A stretch of DNA of 64,000 nt from Microthyrium microscopicum (GCA_010405405.1 MU004241.1:1151359-1215358), one strand, 5' to 3'; counted from the stretch's first letter, positions 33,486 to 45,370 are shown. Notes: generated by a model not told the origin, from the letters alone. Translations and numbers: made by a program.

Positions 33486-35136
33486 ACGATGCCTGTCCTG
33501 TCTCGCTGCATGATGCAGTTGAGCAAGTTTTTCACAACCAACGCTATTCCTTGCTGTCAGATGGGGTATGGTTTTTAGTAGACTGCGCTTCCCAACTAGC
33601 GGCTAATCTCCCAGACGATGCTATTCCCACACTGGCTCCGTCTAGTAGTGTCATTCTACCAACCCGTCAGTTATGATCAAAACTTGGGCAGTTGACAGAA
33701 TCAAAGCTTGCTACGCCGTAGGCCCGCCAGGAAAGCAAGTATTCGGCGGCTGGCGAAACTATGTCGAGAGTGGGGCTTGTAACTTTCCAGAAAATACGAT
33801 AGTACCGGAACAGATGGCCATTGCATTCTCAAATGCAACCAGCCTGTCACCTCTCCACCCCATTATTCGCCCAAGGAGTTCCATTGTGATATTCGAGTAT
33901 ACTTGGCTTAGGTGTCCTTTTATCTTCCACCTTACTGGGACAAGCACAAACCGCTGAACATGCGAAAGATCAGACAGCATCACTCGAAGCTGCTTGAAAG
34001 ATACCAGCACGATCCTGGATTTGCATCCCCATGCACCTGTTTATGCTTCATAGCAAAACATCACGTGTAGGATCTGCCTCATATGGACAGGGGCTCGAAA
34101 TCTTCACCGTACAGGGTGCCTTAACTTCCTCTCTTGTACTGGGCCAGGCATGGGGCTAAAAGAAGTCAATCAAACGAATAGTACCATCGATAAAAGACAT
34201 CATACGGGCAATTACAGCCAACCTGATCAATTGGGCCTTCAGCCAGAAAATAGTGCAATTTCATGCCTCCCAGATACACATGACTGCGTAAAAAGTACAA
34301 ACTCCATACGCAAAATAGGTGTAATTCACATCACTCTGTGTTCAGGAGCCATTATGGTATTCATGCGTAGGTCTCGTTCGAATAAGGGAGAGCATTCATC
34401 CTGAGTAACTCGCTGCACAAGATACTCGAAGATACGACCGCCGGAGCAACGATTTCTTGAGCAAATTTCTTGAGCAATTCTCTTACGTACTATTGCCCCT
34501 CGGCATGCTTGTGTGCTCATCGTCAGAACTTTCCATCCGAGAAGATCCCAATCTAGCCAGACAATATCGTTATCAACCAGTCTAGATTGGCAGTACTAGT
34601 GGATCCCTTTCAATCCTATGCGCATGACCCTCACCTCAGGCTTCCTGCAGGACGTCGATTCAACCCCAGATTCTACGGCCCGCAGGAATCGTCCTGCCAA
34701 AGCCACCCTTTCCGAGCAATATGCATGATATCCGGTTATCTTCCCGTCCAAGCCGTCCATTCTGGGGGCATGACTTATCTTTGTTGTGCGTTAGTCCAGC
34801 AGGGGCCACTTCAAATTTTCATATGGGTGTCCAATTCTATGCTCAATCCCCGCAGAGGCACTTGTGCGTCCAGGTTGGAGTTGGAGATATCCGAAACGAC
34901 TGTCTCCCCGGCTTATCTCATTGGTTGCGCGACTTATGCGAACAAGGCTGAAAAGCTTGACACTTGTTCGAAATGGCCACAATTGCCACTAGTACTTGAC
35001 AGGGACCAGCTGTCTATAAAGGCGGCTTCTCTCGAGCCAAAATGACTTTCTCTTCATCTCCAAATCTACACTACTACTGCACTTTACAATCAATCAAAAA
35101 CTTAACCTTTTCCAAACCCAACCAACTTCAATCAAC
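33486..35136. other. Non-coding stretch and metallothionein promoter
   Basis: Several short open frames, none recognisable. The last 130 bp carry a TATAAA at 35015-35020 and a long pyrimidine/A-rich leader just before the metallothionein-like ATG. Confidence 0.45.
35015..35020 (+). promoter_or_regulatory. TATA box of the metallothionein-like gene
   Basis: TATAAA in the context tctataaaggcgg lies 122 bp upstream of the small ORF ATG. A leader rich in CAATCAA/CAACTTC follows, typical of highly expressed fungal genes. Confidence 0.55.
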
Positions 35137-35196
35137 ATGGGAGACTGCTCTTGCACCAACTGCCAATGCGCTGGAGAATGCAAGTGCGGCAAATAA
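35137..35196 (+). CDS. Metallothionein-like 19-residue Cys-rich peptide
   Basis: ATG at 35137 to TAA at 35194-35196 encodes MGDCSCTNCQCAGECKCGK, with six cysteines in three Cys-x-Cys pairs and no aromatic residues. This is the pattern of small fungal copper metallothioneins, which begin MGDC in Neurospora and are only about 20-26 residues long; they chelate Cu(I) in the cytosol. Support beyond composition: a strong TATA box 122 bp upstream, a CAATCAACATGG start context, and a good intron-like segment just after the stop (GTCCGA at 35199 to TTTGCAG at 35257) that may be a 3'-UTR intron. Coding by chance of three C-x-C pairs after an ideal start is unlikely. An alternative spliced C-terminus was not found. 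Confidence 0.72.
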   Translation: MGDCSCTNCQCAGECKCGK

Positions 35197-35709
35197 AGGT
35201 CCGATTTCTCCTCGTCTCAAGTGCCGTTTGGCGTTGCTAACCAGGCTTTTTTGCAGACATGATGGAACTATTCCGCTGAAGACAATCTAACTCTACCGAG
35301 AAGTGACTGCCGTTTGATACTTTTGATGTCACTCTTACCGTCTATCCTTTGGACATGCCAAGTGGGCCTGAAGGAATACGAAATTCCACGCCACTCGACG
35401 GACGCTGGGTGGGAATGGTTCATGTCATTCTCTCATACTCAACCATGGACCAGGTAGCAAAATTTCAGGCCAGAATATAAGATAAAACGCGTCCTTCTGC
35501 CTACAGCATTTTGTCTCGTGACATTCAGTGACGCTCGTTACATCGGTTCATGTCGTGTCTTGCTGCCTGGCCAGTTCCTTTGGGACCGTTCAGACACTCT
35601 AGTGACTAATATAAGAAGGCCACATTGCTCCCATTTCTCGACGCAATTCTTAAGATATTTTCAGGGTCACATCGCCTGCTGATCTTTCAAGCAACAATCA
35701 CTCTCAACC
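35197..35709. other. Intergenic, 3' flank of metallothionein-like gene
   Basis: A pyrimidine-rich CAG acceptor-like site lies at about 35250-35257, so the transcript may be spliced in its 3' untranslated part. Otherwise nothing was recognised. Confidence 0.4.
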
Positions 35710-36972
35710 ATGTCTTACAGATATCAATCCCAATTTTATGCCAAAAGAACCATGGCTCGAGGCTTGGAGCGCCCATCACCACTCAATTTTCCGCCAAAAC
35801 CAAAGCGTCAGGTACCATTTCAGGCCCGTGATCTCGAATCAACTAACTGGATTAGACTGCCTCCTGAACTCTGGCTGGAAATAACTGATCATCTTCCACC
35901 GAGTAGTGCAGCCGCGCTAGCTTTGACAAGCCAGCATATGTATCAGTGTCTAGAACGGCTGGGCACGTTTGCGAAATTGAAAGGAGATTTGAAAGAACGA
36001 GTGGCCTTGCTCGAACTCTTGGACGACCAGTGCCCGGATCACTTCCTCTGTTCTTACTGTGGAGTTTTCCACTTAAGAAAATGGGGCTTTGAGCAAATCG
36101 TTGCTAGCAATGCACTTTGTGCATACTTTCCAAAGTCATGTCGGATGTGGCGCATGTCGCTATTAGCAAGTCGCGAATACTACCTCAATATTGAAGGGAT
36201 TCAGTTTCACTGGTTTCAACTATACCTTGCCATGCGAAGACATCGACTAGGTTCCGCTTATGGTTCTCCCTTGAGCATAATCAATGATCCGAAAAATAAC
36301 AAGTATCCTGGCACGACCAAACTGTTGGATGCGGCTATATCAGACGATCGACTTCTGTTGCGCTCGAGGTCCTACTGCCAATATATCTCTTCCGATAGCG
36401 ACAGCGACCGCCCCCTCCATCTCTACCGGCCGAGTCGTGAGCAGGAAACGCCGCCTCTTAACGTTGAAAAGGTCATGCACCCCATAGGCGATATTAAAAG
36501 GAAGCAGTGTTTCGACCTGGATTCTGCCTTTTGGGCCGCTCGAACAGCTTTCGAAGAACACTCAAGTAGTGAATGCGCAGACCAGCCCTTCTGCTATTCT
36601 AGTCAGCTCCAAACATGCAAATACTGCCCAACAGAGTGGCGACTAGTTCTCAAACAGCAAATGACCCCTAAAGCGAAATCTAGCTGGCTCTTGCCTCGCT
36701 CAAAGAATGGAAGCAAGTTCCTTATGGTCTTATCTCGCTATATTGAGCTCGGCGAGTGCAAAATAGCGATCAGCAAAGAATGGGTGGCATTAACCAACCG
36801 TCAACCATACCGATATGTGTATTTGCCGGATGATCCAGATGGCCCCCAAGCTCTCCCTCTGTTCGAACACAATACTGAGAGGTCCATAGAAGAACGATTC
36901 GAAAACCAAAGAACCAGATCCGGCCACATTGAGGATATGAAAGAGTTGGAGGATTCAATACATGCATCTTAA
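35710..36972 (+). CDS. F-box protein
   Basis: Single exon, 420 residues. An F-box at about residues 50-95 (WIRLPPELWLEITDHLPPSSAAALALTSQHMYQ) would bind Skp1 and bring a target to an SCF ubiquitin ligase. The C-terminal part lacks LRR, WD40 or Kelch repeats; it has a CSYCGVFH Cys pair and a later CKYCPTEW pair, a layout seen in the large lineage-expanded F-box families of Pezizomycotina. Target unknown. A second ATG at 35752 is possible. Confidence 0.85.
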   Translation: MSYRYQSQFYAKRTMARGLERPSPLNFPPKPKRQVPFQARDLESTNWIRLPPELWLEITDHLPPSSAAALALTSQHMYQCLERLGTFAKLKGDLKERVALLELLDDQCPDHFLCSYCGVFHLRKWGFEQIVASNALCAYFPKSCRMWRMSLLASREYYLNIEGIQFHWFQLYLAMRRHRLGSAYGSPLSIINDPKNNKYPGTTKLLDAAISDDRLLLRSRSYCQYISSDSDSDRPLHLYRPSREQETPPLNVEKVMHPIGDIKRKQCFDLDSAFWAARTAFEEHSSSECADQPFCYSSQLQTCKYCPTEWRLVLKQQMTPKAKSSWLLPRSKNGSKFLMVLSRYIELGECKIAISKEWVALTNRQPYRYVYLPDDPDGPQALPLFEHNTERSIEERFENQRTRSGHIEDMKELEDSIHAS

Positions 36973-37520
36973 GTCTAGAAGGGTTGAGCAGTTATGTGTT
37001 TTGGTCGTGGAAGGAAAACATCGTTTAGCATCAGAATTATGGGAAGAACTAGAGGTCGCAATGAGGCTGACAATTCGAGTCAATATAATTGGACAATGGT
37101 CAATGAGTATCGTCCTTGGTGTAACTGCAAACATACCAGAACTAGACCATAACGACGATCATCGTGCAGGAATGGTTTTTCTTTCTGCAACGAATAGAAT
37201 CTCTTGCAATTGTCAACCAACCATAAAGCACAGGCTCTGGGGCTTGTCCACTATTAAGTATAAATCCAGGTACAACCAGGTCAATTTTTCAATATTCTTC
37301 GCTTTTTACCATTTCGTTACAAAAATACACATAAGAAGTGTCTAGTCTGATTGAAGATTTCTCTTTGTCCGGAGAATCAACTGTACTCTCCCTGCTTTAT
37401 TCTGACAACCAGCATCGTTTCTATTCGTGTTGCGCACGAGCGAGAAGAGCTATTTATTGAATAAGTAACTATCAGACTGAGTACTTTAAACTTCACTCTG
37501 ACAACTGCCGCAACTGCATC
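36973..37520. other. Intergenic region
   Basis: 3' flank of the F-box gene and promoter of the iron transporter. An open frame at 36962-37345 overlaps the F-box end and has no recognisable content. Confidence 0.45.
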
Positions 37521-38482
37521 ATGTCATCTAACGGTCATCTAAATGGTAGAACTAATGGCGCGGTACACGGCACATCAACACAAGCTGATTCAGACGCTCG
37601 CACGCCGTTACTATCTCATTCCTCAAGAGATCTCGTCTTGGACGTAGCTCCAGATAGAACGCATCACCACGAAGGACACTCCACTATGAGCGAGTATGTG
37701 GAGAGTGCAGTCTTGGGAATGGCTGATGGTCTGACTGTTCCGTTTGCACTTACTGCTGGCTTGTCATCGTGTGTAACTGCGTTATGCTCTAACTATGATT
37801 ATTATACTAACACACTCCCAGGGTTGGCTCATCTCGTCTAGTCATCATTGGCGGCCTAGCTGAGCTTTTTGCTGGAATGATCTCCATGGGTCTCGGAGAG
37901 TGGCTCTCTACCAACACCAAAGCTAAGCAATGGGATGTCGAGATTGAACGTGAGCGGAGAGAAGTACGCGAGTGCCCAAAAGCTGAGGAGGAGGAAATCT
38001 ACGAGATATTTGATGAATATGCGATACCGAGAGAAGATGTCCAGCCTATCGTTGAGCATTTGAAGCGAGATCCAGAGAAGTGGGTGGACGTAAGTTGCAA
38101 GTGTTCGGTGACCGTTCCATGTTGCTAATAAATGTAGTTCATGATGGCGTTCGAATTGAAGCTAGAGAAACCGAAACGGCGTACGGCCGTCATCTGCGCG
38201 ATTGTCATGGGAGTTTCCTACTTTATAGGAGGAGCTATCCCCATGATCCCCTATTTTGTCATGAATGATATCAATGATGCCCTTTTGACGAGCTGTGTAA
38301 TCACGGTCATTGTTTTGATCATTTTCGGTTATGCAAAATCGGCAATCGCTGGTACGGCACAGGCGGAACGTGTATGGAGTGCGGTTCAGACACTGTGTGT
38401 CGGTGTTTTGGCGGCTGGTACTTCTTATGGGATTGTATATGGAATCAATCAAAAGCTGTCAGGTGGTGATGGCTTTCTTTGA
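37521..38482 (+). CDS. CCC1: Vacuolar iron/manganese transporter, CCC1/VIT1 family
   Basis: Three exons (37521-37768, 37822-38089, 38138-38482), 286 residues. Moves Fe2+ or Mn2+ from cytosol into the vacuole, detoxifying iron. TM1 includes the family signature ESAVLGMADGLTVPFALTAGLSS, which continues across the first splice into VGSSRLVIIGGLAELFAGMISMGLGEWLS (TM2). The cytosolic metal-binding helical domain is visible as KAEEEEIYEIFDEYAIP, rich in Glu; FMMAFELKLE closes it before TM3-TM5. The first intron has a GTGTGT donor, weaker than its neighbours. Opens with a polar His-rich N-terminus. Convergent with NBS1. Confidence 0.92.
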
Positions 38483-38817
38483 AAAGTCAATCACTCATTA
38501 TTTTAGGGGTCATTTGATATTGGATTAATTACACATTTAGTGCGCCCGTTTTCCGCAAGCGGCGTGGACGAATGTTCCCACCGCCTACAATGTATACTAT
38601 GTCGCTCCTGACCTCATATCGCCTGGTTCTTAGTTCCCGATAAATAGTGCATCATATGGTGGTCATCGTACGAGTAAACATCCAAATAGCTCTGTTATAT
38701 GTACAGCAGAGAGTCAATTGCTACGAGTTGTTTGACACTTCAAAAGGTGGTATCTGTATCAGTTTAGTTATATTTGGATACTATAATCCGACATGCTGGT
38801 CACTATACAGGTCCGAC
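38483..38817. other. Convergent spacer
   Basis: 3' flanks of the CCC1-like and NBS1 genes. Nothing else seen. Confidence 0.5.
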
Positions 38818-41374
38818 CTATCGTCTCTTCCGACGACTTGAAAACTTAAAGCGGAGTTCATCTTCGCTCCCGCCACTGCCTTCACTGGCATCATCACTAT
38901 CTGCAATTCGGCTCCGCTTGGTCTGTCTTTTTGTAGCAGCGGGCGGTGCCTCCGCTGCCCGTTTGTTCGGTCTCTTCTTCGCAGGCGGCATTTCCGGTTC
39001 AGGCGACTCAGACAGACCTGCTTTCTCCTGAGCGCGCCGCACACGCCCAGGCATAGCGCCAAGATCTTTGGACACCGTAGGTCCTTCCTCATCAGAGGAG
39101 GAAAAGTCCGGAATCGTTGTCCCAGTATCGCCATTGTTGGTAGAGCGTCGACCTAGCACGACCTGGGAATCGTTCTCTTCTTCATCATCTTCAGCCGCAA
39201 ATGACGGCCGGCCGTGGGAGGAGTTGGCCGATATTTGCGTATTGCGTGAGGCAGATTTGGAAGGTGCGGTCGCGAAGCGTACTGAGCCTAGTGTATTGTC
39301 ACGCTTGGCTGATTGCTGAAGTGGTACAATCACACGCGTGCCTCGCAAAGGTGCTGGGCCAGTTTCGCCCTTTCTCCGGAACTTCTTGAAATTCTTACGA
39401 CCATTCCACTCGTCGTTCCAGCGGCCATCTAATTGCAAAGCAGCAGACGCTTTGCGAGAGGGAAGAACTTTGATTTCGCCGTATTGGATATGGCTCTTGA
39501 TTGAAGCCATTTCGTCTGCATCTAGCGGCTTCTTTAGATCTTCTTCCTCGCGTCGAGCCTTTTCCTCCTCCTCCACACGCCGGGCACGAGCATCATTCAT
39601 GATATTACGCTCATCATCTTCAGGAGCTGTTTCCTTGTTTACCTTGAGGCGTCGAAATAGCTTGACGGGGGCTGCTGGTGCTTCTTGTTTCATTTTGGGT
39701 GACGACTGAGATTGTGACTGGCTGGTGTCTTCAAGGCCAGCTTCAATTCGACGCCGCTTCACGGCCGCCGCTGCTGGAGCGTTTTCATCCAGACTGGCAC
39801 TGGCAGCGGCTCGTTTGTTCGGTCGCCGAGCCTCAGTAATGGCCTCCAGGCCCGCCATGGCGTCTGAATTTTGCTCAGTATCACCTCCATCTCGCATTTG
39901 TATATCCTCATTATGCTCTTCCTCTACTGCTGGTACAGATGGTCCAGAGGTATCAAACTCGTCGAAGCCCGGAAACCGGCTCTTCGCTCGTCCAAGACGA
40001 AGGCGTCTTGAAAGGGCTGATGACTTGGTTCCTGTGACTGGGGCGGAAGAGGCCACCTTGGGTGGGGACTCTGGCACTGCTTCCAATTGCCGAGCTGAGG
40101 TTTGGTCATTTCTTGGCGGACGTGCAGATGATTCAGCCGTTGAGGGAGCATCTTCGTCCTTCAAAGGCTGTCGCAGTCCGCTTGCATCGTTCATTATGAT
40201 CGGATCCAAGAACTCGTTTTGGAGGACAGAACGTTGTCCAAGCTGCAGATCTGTGGATTGAATAAAGTTGACAAGCCAGTCCTCGTCGCCTGCGGTCGTC
40301 GAAATCCGCACCACAACAACACCTCCACCAGAGTTTCCATCTTCCAACTCGCCAACACCCTTGTCTCCAGCCTTCTGTTTGACATAAGAAACAAAATCCT
40401 CGGGTGAAGTATGACCAAGTTGAAATTTGGAATAGAGAAGAGCTTTCCCGCCACCAGCAGTAATGGGTGCTTGAAGGTTGTCCAGTTGATTCTCAAGGCA
40501 AAATATGAACGTGTAACCATCGAAAACGGATTTTCGATCTGGATTTGGAGCATACAGCTCTGAGGACCGCGGGTTCGGCTCCTTGCCCTCTGCTGGCACG
40601 TACTTGATTGGATCTGGCCAGTACCCCTCATAATCATCCTCAAGCTTTGCCTTTGTTGTATCGTCATCCGCCTCTGCAACCTCACGAATGGCGTCTATGA
40701 ATGCACTGGTGACAATGTACGCTCCGTTGACAAGGCCTTCCAAAGTAGCAGCAATATTGCGTTTGGAAACAACCACGTGCGTTGTATATTTTGAATCGTA
40801 TTCAGAGGTGACCTTAATGTCGAAGGGCTCTACCATGCTCGCCACTCGTTGAAACTCCGCATCATAAGACTTTTTTGACTTGCTGATATACGTAAGAGCG
40901 AGGCCAACGGGGATCCAAATGATTTTAAGACGATCACCCCAGGTGCCCAGTTTGATGGTATGTTCGGGCTTGCTCAGAATCACTGGGCCCGAACTTTGAA
41001 CTCTTGTGTCATCCAGCCATGTTCCTAATTTCGAACCATCTTCTATCGTCAGTCTCGATTTCTTGTCCAGAGCAAGTGCGTTGCCAGCGGGTATGGGGTC
41101 GACGGATAGGATAATGTGCTTTCGCGACACGGATTTGTCGTTGATGCCATGGAACAAACCTAATTGAATCAGTCACCGCTTAAATACTTGTTTATAGTCC
41201 ATACCATTGGCTTCGTCAGGTGCTCGTGCTTTCGTTCTGCCGATGACATGAGTTGTGCCAGGCTTGAGCCACAGACGCTTGTCTTGTGAAATGTCAGCAT
41301 TCGAAGTTATCGAGAAAGGTGCATAAGCACAACTTACAGCCAAAAGCATCTCCGTCGCAATGCAGCACCCACAT
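38818..41374 (-). CDS. NBS1: DNA double-strand break repair protein NBS1/Xrs2
   Basis: Three exons, complement(38818-41159, 41205-41282, 41338-41374), 818 residues. Regulatory subunit of the Mre11-Rad50-Nbs1 complex. The first two tiny exons complete an FHA domain (MWVLHCDGDAFGYKRLWLKPG, VIGRTKARAPDEANG, then SVSRKHIILSV and LTIEDGSKLGTWL). Tandem BRCT repeats follow at about 115-310 (YTTHVVVSKRN, GYTFIFCLEN). A long low-complexity middle leads to the Mre11-binding motif GRKNFKKFRRKG near residue 625. The C-terminus has an acidic run then ELRFKF, which matches the ATM/Tel1-binding FxF/Y motif. The two short exons were found by splice signals and make the FHA complete. Confidence 0.92.
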
Positions 41375-41807
41375 AATGGCTATCGGGCGCGGAGTTCGTT
41401 CATGATAAATGACTGGAAAAAGGGAAGAGATCAAAAGACGCGAGATTTGGTGAGGCCATCATCCTGGATTGAGGTCGCGGTTAGACACGTGTGCACGTGG
41501 TGGTAAATCGACTTTTAGGCACCAGTTCCCAACTACTACGGTATCACGTCGACCGCAATAATTTAGTTGAAGATGCATAGTAGGGAATCTGGGTGGTAAC
41601 TTGGAGGACGCCGAAATTCTAAAACAAGAGAAACAAAACGAATTACTCTATTTCAACTTGGAAGCGGCATTTCTGGTAGTGTAATTTTGATAGAACAACT
41701 CTCCTGGCATTCTGGAACTGGAAAATTATGATCTATATTAATCTATACATTTCGCCTGGGGTATCATAAAACAAATTGAGAAAAGTCGAGAAAGCGAAAA
41801 GCACTTC
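41375..41807. other. Intergenic region
   Basis: NBS1 promoter side and 3' flank of the cytochrome b5 gene. Nothing recognised. Confidence 0.5.
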
Positions 41808-42809
41808 CTAGTCCATGTCATCGAGCTGGCTGCCCATGCCAGCTCTAGGATCGTTCTCGCTCACCATAATTCCTACAAGACATGACTCCAACATGTTATC
41901 CCAATTGACCCACGGGTGTACATCCATAAACAATTTCTCTCCATCCTTTCCCGCTGCTCGCTTGAGTTCTCCTTCTCCACCCGGGTGAAAGGACAAGTAT
42001 GGTGTCATGTTGTATACTCTACCCTTGTATGAAGACCAAGTCGGTCGGCCTTTGCGCCCATTTTTCGCTTTCAGCATGGAAGGGGTGACTCTTTGGAGAG
42101 AGGGCACCCCTGACAGGTTCGAGTTTGTCTTTTGTAGGTTCGCCCAGTCCAGTGGAGAGTGACCAGGGGAAAGTATGACCTTTTTACGAGGGTTTGGTGG
42201 TGGGACGGAGGTTGTGAGTGGTGCAGCGAGTGATGAAGCTGGCGAAGACGAGGGAGGGCCACGATTAGGAAGTGGCCCTGTGGTTGGCACTCGTAATGAG
42301 CTCGATAAAGATGCTACTTTAAGTCCCGTACTCGGAACCCCAAGACGAGGGTTTGCCGTAGTGGAGGCCGGCCGCGGCGGTGGAGGCATTAAAGAAGGTC
42401 CGGTTCGAGGTACAAACAAGGAATTCGCAGAGGAGGAGGTTGGATTCGAAGCACGCTGTGCAGAGTTCAGTGAAGGAAATTGCGGTGGAGGCATTTCAAT
42501 CTCCTCGTCGCTACTATCTTCGTCAATCTGCGCGGGATTGCTGGGTGCCTCGAGTGAAAATTGAGGGACTGGCGCTCCATTCGTAAGCGGTTTTGCCTTT
42601 GGCGTCGCATCTCCATCATCGGTCGCGACTTGTGCCTGAGTACCAATTGGCATTGTGTCATGATCCGGCCGTTGTTGATCTGGCGGGCTTGTCACGGCTG
42701 GTTTTGCAGCTTTGCGCCACCAAGAAGAAATCATATTCCATGCTGCTTCGGGGTCGTAATAGACAAGAAGAGAGGAGATAAGGACTAGAAGAGTGAGTCC
42801 AAGTAGCAT
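41808..42809 (-). CDS. Membrane-anchored cytochrome b5-domain protein (Irc21-like)
   Basis: Single exon, 333 residues. N-terminal membrane helix (LLGLTLLVLISSLLVYY), then a disordered Pro/Ser-rich linker of about 190 residues, then a C-terminal haem-binding cytochrome b5 domain: RVTPSMLKAK, WSSYKGRVYNMTPYLSFHPGGEGEL (first axial His) and FMDVHPWVNWDNML (second axial His). The order and the WxNWDxML ending resemble yeast Irc21 and the b5 domain of cytochrome b5 reductase 4. No reductase domain is fused. Likely ER or other endomembrane, electron-transfer partner unknown. Confidence 0.87.
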   Translation of the reverse strand: MLLGLTLLVLISSLLVYYDPEAAWNMISSWWRKAAKPAVTSPPDQQRPDHDTMPIGTQAQVATDDGDATPKAKPLTNGAPVPQFSLEAPSNPAQIDEDSSDEEIEMPPPQFPSLNSAQRASNPTSSSANSLFVPRTGPSLMPPPPRPASTTANPRLGVPSTGLKVASLSSSLRVPTTGPLPNRGPPSSSPASSLAAPLTTSVPPPNPRKKVILSPGHSPLDWANLQKTNSNLSGVPSLQRVTPSMLKAKNGRKGRPTWSSYKGRVYNMTPYLSFHPGGEGELKRAAGKDGEKLFMDVHPWVNWDNMLESCLVGIMVSENDPRAGMGSQLDDMD

Positions 42810-43745
42810 AGCAGCCCGAATAGCGCACAGAATGTTCCTTGCGAGGTGTGCAAGATTATGAGAAATGCGGAACAGTTCTCGAAGACTGCATTTAGGGGTC
42901 TAATTTTAGCCTCCTGCGTGGCCATAGACGCGCGCTTATGGTCTGCTTTGACATCACCTCCTTAAGTCGCGCTTCAAGTTATCTCCAAAGTAACGTATTA
43001 TTAGCACCAAGCTAGATACGCTCAATAATGTTCTCGAGGTTCATCAATTTACTCAGATCCACCTACCCTCAAGCTCGAAGACTCGGGACAAAGTGACCGG
43101 CCGCACTCCATCTACCTCCCTGGCCACGAATTATATCGCTGAGCCATTAAGTGCTTTCTTTGCCATTGAGGTTTCCTTTCCCATCGAGTGGGTTCCGTTT
43201 CTGTTTTACTGCGGAAGCTTGCCTACAAAAACCGACTTTGATGATGAGAGATTAGGTTGGAGCTCTGAAGGGTATAAAGACCTTAACCTGAGGGAACCAA
43301 TGTTTGTGTAGTAGATTGAATAAGCTTGCAAGTCATCACAACTCATTGATCAGAGCTTTTATCTCCATAAAAACACTCTCCCTGCAATGTTTGGTGATGC
43401 GGTGCACCAGGAGATAGCTTTCCGGAATTTAGTCATCCGGGGTCTACCGGGGTGGAATAGGTTAGGATATATCGCCACCATTCTTTGGTTCAATACAACG
43501 CCTGAAAAATATATACAGGATTCCAAGATGGGATTACCTAAATCCGAACTCAGCAATTAGTTTTTGCTGTCGATTAACACAGCAGTTGGTGTCAATGCAG
43601 AAATGTTAGCTCAAAGCACGAGCTTGTATGAGTCGTGATGCAAGCATATTTAAGTTCACGGGGAACGTTTTCCACTTTTATATAACTAAATGAATTTGCC
43701 CTTTCTCATCTTGCATTCATACAACAACCTTGGAATCCGGTCAAG
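42810..43745. other. Intergenic region
   Basis: Promoter region for the cytochrome b5 gene (minus) and for the following hydrolase (plus). TATATAAC-like sequence lies near 43679. Small frames at 43093-43311 (GTG start) and 43359-43556 are not supported. Confidence 0.45.
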
Positions 43746-44856
43746 ATGGGAAAATACTCACATTATTCGGATGCTGACCCGGAGTTCGCTCCCATTCAGA
43801 ATGATGTCGCAAAAATGATAGATGAAGTGTTCGCGCTTCCATTGGACCAAATGAGGAATGCCTTCTCACAGCCAGGACCACTACCTGAGGATAGTCCAAA
43901 GGATGTTACGACAAAGGATATGGAAATCTCCGTGAGAGATGGCAGCAAAATTGGTATTCGTATATACAAAAGAAAGGGACTTGGAGCAGATGCCTTACTT
44001 TTCCTGGTGTTACATGGCGGAGGTACGTTATAAATCGAAATCGAATTTTACCAAGTGTCAAAGAAGACATCAACTGAATCTGTGAGTCTAGGCTGGGTGA
44101 TAGGTAATCATTCGACCGAAGAGACAATGAATCGATATGTAGCAGGTCTGAACGATGCTGTGGTTGTCAGTGTGGACTACCGCATGTATGTTTTTACTCA
44201 ATTGGTCACTCAATTGTAAGAAGGCTAACATAATGAACAGGGCACCAGAGTTCAGATATCCACATGCAGCTAATGACAGTTTCGATGCTCTCAAATGGTG
44301 CGCCGCAAATGCGAGCACTTTAGGTATTTCTGCCAACCGTATCGTCGTAGGTGGTAGCAGCGCCGGCGGAAATCTCTCAGCAGTCGTCGCACAAATGGCT
44401 CGAGACAATGGCGTTCCAGGAATTCTCGGTCAAGTACTCAATATTCCGGTAACTTGTCATCCCGACTTCTTTCCGAGGGATCGCTATGAGTACAACTCGT
44501 GGACTCAGAATGAGAATGCGCCACTTCTGCCATCCAGGCGGATGGCATTGTTTTGGGACTATTATGTGCCAAAGGGTCAACTACGCCCTGAGGCATACCA
44601 CTCGCCGTTATTGGCGAAAAACCTGAAGGGTCTTCCACCAGCGTTAGTTCAGGTCGCGGGAATGGATCCACTTCGCGATGAAGGAATTGCATACGCAGAT
44701 GCGTTGAAGGAGGCTGGTGTCGATGTGAAGCTGGAAGTTTATGGAGGTGTTCCGCATGGATTTGGGAGCATGCCAAACCTAAGCAAGTCAGTCAAATATA
44801 ATCAAAATGTGGTTGATTTTATCAAGAAGGTAGATCAGGATAAGTCAAAGCTGTAA
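43746..44856 (+). CDS. Alpha/beta hydrolase fold-3 esterase (HSL family)
   Basis: Three exons (43746-44022, 44092-44185, 44241-44856), 328 residues. Complete hormone-sensitive-lipase family hydrolase: oxyanion HGGGWVIG formed across the first splice, SVDYRMAPEFRYPHA formed across the second, nucleophile GGSSAGGN, the Asp motif AGMDPLRDEG and His in GVPHGFG. No signal peptide, so probably a cytosolic carboxylesterase; substrate unknown. All catalytic residues are present, unlike the relative at 58175-59043. Confidence 0.9.
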
Positions 44857-45370
44857 AATAGTAAACAAACATTTCTAAAAGAATTGATACTGGTATTGCA
44901 CTCAAGGTGAACCCACCAGTCATAGTAACCAAATATTACACTTTCTGAAATACACGAGGGCAGGTCAACAAGAGAAGAGCTGTGAGAGTGAGCAGCTCAT
45001 AGGGGAACCAACGTCAACTAAAATGTATTTGACGGTTCAGACGTTAGTGAAGAAATGGTATTTCAAGCCACGAGAAATCAAAAGAGTTGTGAATATAATA
45101 GAGATTCAAATTCTCATCGCTACATGGGGTATATACATAAAGATTGACATCCCTTTCAAGGTTACACTAATAGCCTGGCAAGGAAACCATCCGAATAGGA
45201 GATCCTACCATTACTGTAAGTAGTTTCCATGTGGGAGAACTCCTTTATTATTCCAAGCGCCTTAATATCATTATAAATTAACATCCCCAAATCGTTCCCA
45301 TTTTGGTATATGTCCATATTCGAACATAATTAAGGATAGTCATGAATTCATGAAACGTAGGTAATAGTAA
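44857..45370. other. Convergent spacer
   Basis: 3' flanks of the hydrolase and of the large GPI protein gene. An open frame at 45023-45223 has no support. Confidence 0.45.

Noticed and set aside
33440-33957. Plus-strand frames just after IBA57
   Set aside because: Overlap the IBA57 3' end in another frame and lack any conserved content.
39725-40261. Plus-strand frame of 178 codons inside NBS1
   Set aside because: Opposite-strand shadow of a disordered part of NBS1, whose FHA, BRCT and Mre11-binding motifs prove the minus frame.
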